This document shows, piece after piece, positions 57,000 to 64,000 of a stretch of DNA of 64,000 bases. The position numbers were made by a program, and so were the translations under genes. A model generated the notes under the pieces. That model made no database searches. It had not been told where the DNA came from and saw nothing but the letters and a program-made list of their open reading frames with translations. This DNA comes from Euglena gracilis (lineage: Eukaryota > Euglenida > Euglenophyceae > Euglenales): positions 22,371,823 to 22,435,822 of the forward strand of contig CP154955.1 in assembly GCA_039621445.1 (NCBI GenBank), written 5' to 3'. Numbering within the stretch: the first letter of the stretch is position 1; the number at the start of each line of letters is the position of its first letter.

Positions 57000-59449
57000 C
57001 ATTAACAGGTTATATATACCGCAGGTATCAGCTTCTCCTCTTGGGTTATTTTTCATGCTATTGTTAATGCTGGGTGGGTTCCAACTGACATGGCCAAACC
57101 AAACAGATTGGAGGCGAGCACTTGCAGGTCGTTTGGGCTTCATCAAAACCAAGGTCGAAAAGAAAGGGCTTTTGGCTGCAGAGCAGTTGGTACCTTTCTG
57201 TGCTGTGTCAGTCTCGTTCAGAAGCTCCTCCCTGCTGTACACAGCCCGACAATGGGTTGGCTTTCCTTTTGTCGGTAGGCACAACTGGAAACATGGGATG
57301 GATGTTTGGATGCTTGGGACATTTTTTTCCTCTGCTGCTTTGTCGGAATCTTTTTTTTTTTAAAGCCGCTGAACAAATTTTGCCCAGAACATGCCCCCTA
57401 AGGCGGACTGATTTTTGAATTTTGGTCGATCATTTTGCGAGTCCATTGTGTTGGTGGTGGGGAGCACCTGCCCATTGTGCCGAACCGGGGTCGCTGAACA
57501 GCTGCCTGGGGAGGGGGTTGTGCAGTTACAACCTAAATGGGTATTGTATCTGTTCCTGTTCGGCAGAGTATATAACGGCATATCGGCATTTCCTCTGATG
57601 GTTCGGTATTCATACTCTGTGCAGAGAACTGTGTGCATACGTTGCGGAAGCAAGGAAACAATCTGTTTCGGTACACACTCCGCAATGCAGCGGTGTATAT
57701 ACCGATAACCGGGTGATCACAGTTGCAACCCTCAAAACCCGAGTACCTCAGGATCACAGTCATTACCCAATGTTCTTCAACATGCAAAAATTGTAAGCAG
57801 ATTTCCGCCCAGTGGAACATTTATCACAGGTGCGAAAAATGGCCCAAAGTGACATTTTGGGTGGTTTTGGGGTTCCTCACCTCCAAATTTTGGCTGAAAA
57901 ATGCCAGCTGGATTTGGTTTTTGGGGCATTTTTGGGGTACCCGCCGGGTCCAGCTCCCAGCTAGCTGGACCCACTGGACTCCGTGGGGGCCAAGCCACCC
58001 TTTTCCAGCCAGCCCGAGGACCCCCCCCGGGTCCTTGAGAAACCCTGGAGGACATCCACCACCGGTGGCAGCCCGGTGGACGGCTGGCAAGTGCACATGT
58101 GCAGTTCAATGTGGTACATGCCCCCTCCCGGGAAATTGTCATCCTCAGGAAGCTGTCTTCTGAGCCCCGTACTTGCTGACCTGTCACCAACAAATTTTCC
58201 TCAAAATTTCGATGTTTCTCACCAAAAATGAATTTTTTGAAGGTGAAAAACATTCAAAGAATTTTGACCACAAATTGTGAAAAAAATTCATCGTTTTTCA
58301 GCATTTTCTGGGTCAGTGGGGGGGGGGGGGTTGAAAATTCATCTTTTTGCTTTCGACGTAGACTGGGAAACTGTCATCCAAGCCCCGTACTCGCTGACCT
58401 GTCATCATAGGGACATGTCACCTACCTCTGTATTCACTGATTTTGTCAGGTGACAGGGGAAGGGGTAGGTATGTTCAGGCTCTTGACAGCTGGACGACGC
58501 GTAGGGAGGTGGATTTACGCTCACCCTTTTGCATATTCACATCACCGAATGATGCATTGAAAATATACAAAAGCCACTTGTGGCACGGCACGGCTGACGA
58601 GGATCATGCATCTCTTTCAGGTTTTGCAGACCCCCTCCCCGGGGGGGGGGGGGGGGCTGCTTCAGCCAGCCCCGATTTTGGCCCAGCCCAGCCGTGCTGG
58701 CCAGCCATTTTTGGAAAAAGGTGTTCAAATGGCCAAATATGGCCAAGAATCGTGTTTTTGGTCATTATTTGGGAGCATCATGAGCTCATTTTTTTTCCTT
58801 TCAGAATTGTGTTTTGCAGGTTGTTTTTCAGGCAATTGTCCGATTTCGGCCCAGCCCAGGTGGGTTGGTGGGTATATCTTTTTCGGCGCCGAAAATTTTG
58901 AAGAAGGTGCTATTTTTAGCATTTTCGTGCAAAGGTGGTCCCGGCCCCCCCCCCCCTGGGGGGCCCCATCCCTGGGGGTGGGTGGGAGGGTGCCGACCCC
59001 GTCCCCCTCCCCCCGGTCTTAAAAAAAACCCCTGATTTGATAATTCCAGCCGAAACGATGGACACAACACCCAAACACCCTGGGAGACCTTTCCGTCGCA
59101 TGACGGCCTGTGACAGCTGGTAAGTGGATTAAATTTGTTGCTGAATCATGTCATATGCCATGTTATTGCGACAGTGGTAACTGCGACGGGTGAGTGGCCC
59201 CACTGCTCACGAAGGACATCACATCATGCATTTGAAATTTACAGGCTGGGCGGAAAACCGCTGAATGTTTCATATACAAGTGTACCTCCCCCCCCCCCTT
59301 GTCGTTGACACGGCGTGTCGTTGACACACCCCCCGTGTCAACGACACTTTCCTGGAACATATTTTTTCTTTTGCGTTGGCCACAGTTTCTGACAAATTTC
59401 AGCCAGGACATTTCAAAAATGGGTTGAATCTTCTTTCCACCCATTCAGA
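57000..59449. other. No gene recognised
   Basis: Includes a partial 53349-type end (GTCCTTGAGAAACCCTGG, about 58031), a 45142-type right end (TTAAAAAAAACCCCTG, to 59035) without a matching left end, and GTCGTTGACAC words in both orientations after a C run at 59288-59347 (half of a word-type foldback). Confidence 0.4.
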
Positions 59450-61932
59450 TTCATTCAAATTTTGCAGGTTTTATGACACCAGCATGCATTTCACACCCGT
59501 AGACAGTAATCCTGCCGGCACACTCGAATACCTATCCCGAGAAACATAATGGGAACCCCCAATCGGTTTCCAGTTTGAGGGCCAAATGACCGTTTCTCCT
59601 AGGGCCAACAGGCCACACCCAGGGGTACCCACATTTGGGGTCCCAGAGCACCCATCCAGATTCATTCAAATTTTGCAGGTTTTATGACATCCGAATGTAT
59701 TTCACACCCGTAGACACTAATCCTGCCGGCACACTCGAATACCTATCCCGGGGAACATAATGGGAACCCCCAATTGGTTTCCAGTTTGAGGGCCAAATGA
59801 CCGTTTCTCCTAGGGCCAACTGGCTACACCCAGGGGTACCCACATTTGGGGTCCCAGAGCACCCATCCAGATTCATTCAAATTTTGCAGGTTTTATGACA
59901 CCAGCATGCATTTCACACCCGTAGACAGTAATCCTGCCGGCACACTCGAATACCTATCCCGGGGAACATAATGGGAACCCCCAATCCGTTTCCAGTTTGA
60001 GGGCCAAATGACCGTTTCTCCTAGGGCCAGCAGGCCACACCCAGGGGTACCCACATTTGGGGTCCCAGAGCACCTATCCAGATTCATTCAAATTTTGCAG
60101 GTTTTATGACACCAGCATGCATTTCACACCCGTAGACAGTAATCCTGCCGGCACACTCGAATACCTATCCCGGGGAACATAATGGGAACCCCCAATCCGT
60201 TTCCAGTTTGAGGGCCAAATGACCGTTTCTCCTAGGGCCAGCAGGCCACACCCAGGGGTACCCACATTTGGGGTCCCAGAGCACCTATCCAGATTCATTC
60301 AAATTTTGCAGGTTTTTTGACATCCGCATGTATTTTACACCCGTAGACACTAATCCTGCCGGCACACTAGAACACCTATCCCGGGGAACATAATGGGAAC
60401 CCCCAATTGGTTTCCAGTTTGAGGGCCAGATGACCGTTTCTCCTAGGGCCAGCAGGCCACACCCAGGGGTACCCACATTTGGGGTCCCAGAGCACCCATC
60501 CAGATTCATTCAAATTTTGCAGGTTTTATGACATCCGCATGTATTTCACACCCGTAGACACTAATCCTGCCGGCACACTCGAATACCTATCCCGGGAAAC
60601 ATAATGGAAACCCCCAATCGGTTTCCAGTTTGAGGGCCAAATGACCGTTTCTCCTAGGGCCAACAGGCCACACCCAGGGGTACCCACATTTGGGGTCCCA
60701 GAGCACCCATCCAGATTCATTCCAATTTTGAAGGTTTTATGACATCCGCATGTATTTCACACCCGTAGACAGTATTCCGGCCGGCACACTCGAATACCTA
60801 TCCCGGGAAACATAAGGGGACCCCCCATCGGTTTCCAGTTTGAGGGCCAAATGACCGTTTCTCCTCGGGCCAACAGGCCACACCCAGGGGTACCCACATT
60901 TGGGGTCCCAGAGCACCCATCCAGATTCATTCAAATTTTGCAGTTTTTATGACATCCGCATGTATTTCACACCCGTAGACACTAATCCTGCTGGAACACT
61001 CGAATACCTATCCCGGGGAACATAATGGGAACCCCCAATCGGTTTCCAGTTTGAGGTCCAAATGACCGTTTCTCCTAGGGCCAACAGGCCACACCCAGGG
61101 GTACCCACATTTGGGGTCCCAGAGCACCCATCCAGATTCATTCAAATTTTGCAGTTTTTATGACATCTGCATGTATTTCACACCCGTAGTCACTAATCCC
61201 CCCGGCACACTCGAATACCTATCCCGGGGAACACAATGGGAACCCCCAATCGGTTTCCAGTTTGAGGGCCAAATGACCGTTTCTCCTAGGGCCAACAGGC
61301 CACACCCAGGGGTACCCACATTTGGGGTCCCAGAGCACCCATCCAGATTCATTCAAATTTTGCAGTTTTTATGACATCTGCATGTATTTCACACCCGTAG
61401 TCACTAATCCTGCCGGCACACTCGAATACCTATCCCGGGGAACGTAATGGGAACCCCCAATCGGTTTCCAGATTTGAGGGACAAATGACGGTTTCTCCTA
61501 GGGCCAACAGGCCACACCCAGGGGTACCCACATTTGGGGTCCCAGAGCACCCATCCAGATTCCTTCCAATTTTGCAGGTTTTATGACATCCGCATGTATT
61601 TCACACCCGTAGACACTAATCCTGCTGGAACACTCGAATACCTATCCCGGGGAACATAATGGGAACCCCCAATCGGTTTCCAGTTTGAGGGCCAAATGAC
61701 CGTTTCTCCTAGGGCCAACAGGCCACACCCAGGGGTACCCACATTTGGGGTCCCAGAGCACCCATCCAGATTCCTTCCAATTTTGCAGGTCACATGACAT
61801 CCGCATGTATTTCACACCCGTAGACACTAATCCGGCCGGCACACTCGAATACCTATCCCGTGGAACATAATGGGAACCCCCAATCGGTGTCCAGTTTGAG
61901 GGCCAAATGACCGTTTCTCCTAGGGCCAAAAG
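59450..61932 (+). repeat. 211-bp satellite, about 12 tandem copies
   Basis: Units contain TTCATTCAAATTTTGCAGGT, TTTCACACCCGTAGACA, AATCCTGCCGGCACACTCGA, TACCTATCCCGGGGAACATA and GTTTGAGGGCCAAATGACCG. The period is 211 bp (starts near 59460, 59671, 59882, 60093, 60303 and so on) with a few percent divergence. Minus-strand frames of 64 codons repeat in each unit only because the array is conserved. It ends abruptly within a unit at GGGCCAAAAGGC, followed by an AAT repeat. Confidence 0.95.
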
Positions 61933-61955
61933 GCAATAATAATAATAACAACAAT
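61933..61955 (+). repeat. (AAT)/(AAC) microsatellite at the satellite-retroelement junction
   Basis: AATAATAATAATAACAACAA joins the end of the 211-bp array to the truncated pol sequence. It probably marks a rearrangement or insertion border. Confidence 0.8.
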
Positions 61956-61956
61956 A

Positions 61957-62820
61957 GTGTTGGTGGGAACACCACCACCATCCGCAAAGTTGAGTGAGGA
62001 TATCCTCGTCACACACGTCCACCATGTTTGTGCTGTATTAACCGCTTATCAAAAACATGTGCTTTTCGCGAAAGGCGCGAAAATGCATTTGTTTCGGATA
62101 CTTATAAAATTTTGCGGTCACATCCTCAGCAATGGACAGCGGAAAGCCGCTCCGAGCAAACTCGAAGCCATTAAGAAATGGACGCCTGAGATAATCAAAA
62201 CGATTACTCACCTCAAAGGATTTTTGGGATTAGCCCAATACTACGCGATTTATATGAAGGACTTCGCGAAAATCGCGGTGCCCCTCACCAAACAGCTCAA
62301 AAACCGGGCTGTTGACAACACCAAAGTCAATTCGGATGACCAAATGCGCGAGGCCCTTGAGAAAATCAAGGTTTTGCTTTTGGAGAATGTTGTCCTCGAA
62401 ATCGCGGACCCGTACAAACCATATGTCCTGGAAGTCGACAGCAGCGATTACGCTGTTGGCGGAGTTCTTAGCCAGCATAACGCGGCGAATGAGCTCCGAC
62501 CTGTGGCTTTCTTTAGCAGAAAGCTACAGGGCGACGATGGAAAAGGTCAAGTCAAATGGGGTATACGCGAGAAGGAAACCTACACAATCGTGCTTATACT
62601 CCAGAAATTTCGCAGCTTGGTTGCCAGCAGCCTTGTCCAGATCCTCGTCAAGACCGATCATGAGAGCCTGCAACATTGGTACACCGAGGATTTGAACAAG
62701 GCCATGTCATCGGTCGGAAGGCGATGCAGATGGCACAAGTTCTTGAGTCAGTTTACCCTTGTGGTTATTTATACCCCTGGTCACACACAAAAAGTAGCGG
62801 ATCCGCTCAGTCGGGCCCCT
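61957..62820 (+). pseudogene. Ty3/gypsy reverse transcriptase C-terminal part and RNase H
   Basis: After a degraded start, CGHILSNGQRKAAPSKLEAI and FLGLAQYYAIYMKDFAKIA are the RT thumb/connection region. LEVDSSDYAVGGVLSQ, REKETYTIV, VKTDHESLQHW and VADPLSRAP supply the RNase H acidic residues (D, E, D, D). The enzyme would degrade RNA in the RNA-DNA hybrid during reverse transcription. The active-site YxDD block is not preserved (only SEDILV remains), so it is nonfunctional as it stands. After PLSRAP the family-like reading continues in another frame (PDEGDATFHGSQEADEYARR), implying a frameshift near 62820. Confidence 0.9.
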
Positions 62821-63067
62821 TGGTATCACCTGGGAACCCGGATGAGGGAGACGCGACTTTTCATGGAAGTCAGGAAGCTGACGAATACGCACGTCGAAAC
62901 GACGCTGCGGACAAACTTTTGGATTCTTTTCCCGTTTCACAACTATTCCTGGTCGCACCAGTGCGAGGAAGGCGCCGACGTGGAAGCACGTCCGGGCCCC
63001 GACGTATTACGCGCACGGAGTCCTCTTCCCACTGTTCTTTCGCGAGTGGGATTATAGTCGTGATCCG

Positions 63068-63375
63068 GTGTATGACACCATTGTCACCAGACTTCGTAAT
63101 GGCGAAGTGCTGGACAATTACACTCTTTCCCCTTTACGGTTGGTTTTTCGCAATGAATCGGGTTACAAATATTGTATCCCCCAGGACCTGGTTGATGATG
63201 TGATGTGTGCTATCACAACCATGGTCCCCCTGGGCCCCCAAACTTCTTTCGTTGGTGGGCCGCAGATATTGCACAACCCTGAGCGAGAAAGACCTTTACT
63301 CACGCTGTTTGCGAATAGCGCAACGGTGTCAAATTTGTCAAGCGGTAAAACCCCGCAGAGGTACCCCCCCTGGTA
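63068..63375 (+). pseudogene. Ty3/gypsy integrase N-terminal part (degraded)
   Basis: VYDTIVTRLRNGEVLDNYTL and RLVFRNESGYKYCIPQDLVD resemble the region before the integrase zinc-binding domain of Ty3/gypsy elements. The HHCC residues are not all recognisable in this frame, and the core continues in another frame from about 63378, so there is at least one more frameshift. Confidence 0.7.
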
Positions 63376-63377
63376 CG

Positions 63378-64000
63378 ATGGACTTTTTCCCCGTACTCCC
63401 TGACATTTTTACATCCCTCTGCATGGATTTTCTGGAATTAGAACCGTGCAAAGGAACGGACGACAAAATTTACGATTACGTTTTTGTTGTCGTCTGCCGG
63501 CTGAGTGGGTACATTGTAGCCATTCCATGCCAGAAGTCAGGGTTGACTGCCCAAATTTTGGCAACTATATTTTTAGAGAAATGTGTTTGCTTAATGGGTT
63601 TACCGAATGATATCGTGAGTGATCAAGACTATTTGATTTCTTCAAGGTTTTTCACTACTTTATGCGGTTTACTCGGAATCGAGCAATATTTTTCCATTAT
63701 ATACCGACCCAAAGGCAATGGTAGAGCCGGGGCAGCCGTGAAATCCGTCGTGAATATGCTTCGCCTTTCACTGGCTGACTCGCGCAGCAACTGGATATCA
63801 GTTCTACCATGGTCTTTGTTTTATGTCAATACCCTACCAGGGTTGGTTTTGCCTCACTCCCCCTATAAATTAATTTTCGGACGGGACCCTCCGGCAATAG
63901 GGGATGTCCCTTCGGAGAGACCCGCCCGAACGAGTGTCAGTTGCGAGACCTGGTTTGCGGAAGTAGAAAATCTACGTTCTGCAGTCCAGAAGCGCGTGAC
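63378..64000 (+). pseudogene. Ty3/gypsy integrase catalytic core, open to the window end
   Basis: The frame is open from about 63378 to the end. SLCMDFLELEP carries the first catalytic aspartate, DIVSDQDYLISSRFF the second, and YRPKGNGRAGAAVKSVVNML is the third block, where the catalytic glutamate of the DDE triad appears to be replaced by glycine. LPHSPYKLIFGRDPP is the conserved block that follows the core. Integrase inserts retroelement cDNA into the host genome; this copy is probably inactive because of the missing glutamate and upstream frameshifts. Confidence 0.85.

Larger units (their letters stand above)
61955..64000 (+). mobile_element. 5'-truncated Ty3/gypsy retrotransposon pol, runs off the window
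   Basis: The order reverse transcriptase end, RNase H, linker, integrase is that of Ty3/gypsy elements. The polymerase active site is missing upstream and the frame shifts at least twice. No LTR is visible within the window. Confidence 0.9.

Noticed and set aside
59471-61793. Repeated 64-codon minus-strand genes
   Set aside because: One identical frame per 211-bp unit, no domain, and frame loss in several units; a satellite by-product.
1-64000. Bacterial or organelle origin, or host tRNA/rRNA genes
   Set aside because: Introns, trans-splicing signals, non-LTR and gypsy elements point to a nuclear genome; no tRNA or rRNA sequence was recognised by eye, though a covariance-model scan was not possible.

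Overview
This window reads as nuclear DNA of a euglenid, very probably the genus Euglena. Three independent signs support this. (1) A copy of what I recall as the 28-nt Euglena spliced-leader (SL) sequence lies at 14584-14611 on the minus strand. (2) The one host gene that can be assembled, at 25351-54820, has introns without GT-AG ends. Their ends can pair, with CAG at +4 to +6 and CTG at -8 to -6, which is the consensus I recall for euglenid 'nonconventional' introns; one conventional GT-AG intron is mixed in. (3) Coding density is extremely low, with huge introns full of foldback repeats and C/G homopolymers.

Layout. 1-3600: low-complexity foldback repeats. 3600-5225: broken non-LTR retrotransposon reverse transcriptase (minus strand), interrupted by a foldback element with a TA target duplication. 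5480-8130: repeats around a 3' fragment of a second non-LTR element (plus strand). 8240-14611: a nearly complete minus-strand non-LTR retrotransposon that starts with an SL copy, carries a 2A-like motif, a reverse transcriptase and a restriction-like endonuclease, and is interrupted by a 1450-bp DNA element with a perfect 8-bp target duplication. 14612-25350: nested foldbacks, palindromes and duplications. 25351-54820: a nine-exon gene for a fusion of a cyclic-nucleotide-binding-like domain with D-lactate dehydrogenase (481 residues reconstructed), whose introns hold an 88-bp satellite, 32-bp repeats and many small DNA elements. 54821-59450: unassigned. 59450-61932: about 12 copies of a 211-bp satellite. 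61955-64000: a damaged Ty3/gypsy pol that runs off the window.

The most interesting pattern links the mobile elements to the introns. Several dispersed elements begin CAGGG or CAGGA, end CCTG, and are flanked by direct repeats of about 8 bp (hAT-like). In the D-lactate dehydrogenase gene the 5' splice site lies 3 nt before CAG and the 3' splice site 5 nt after CTG. Since 3+5=8, splicing by this rule would remove such an element plus exactly one 8-bp duplication and restore the pre-insertion sequence. The window therefore holds both the apparent precursor (CAG...CTG elements, one sitting inside a retrotransposon ORF in a restorable frame) and the product (decayed nonconventional introns). Exon joins below are inferred from protein-family alignment plus the CAG/CTG rule, without transcript data.
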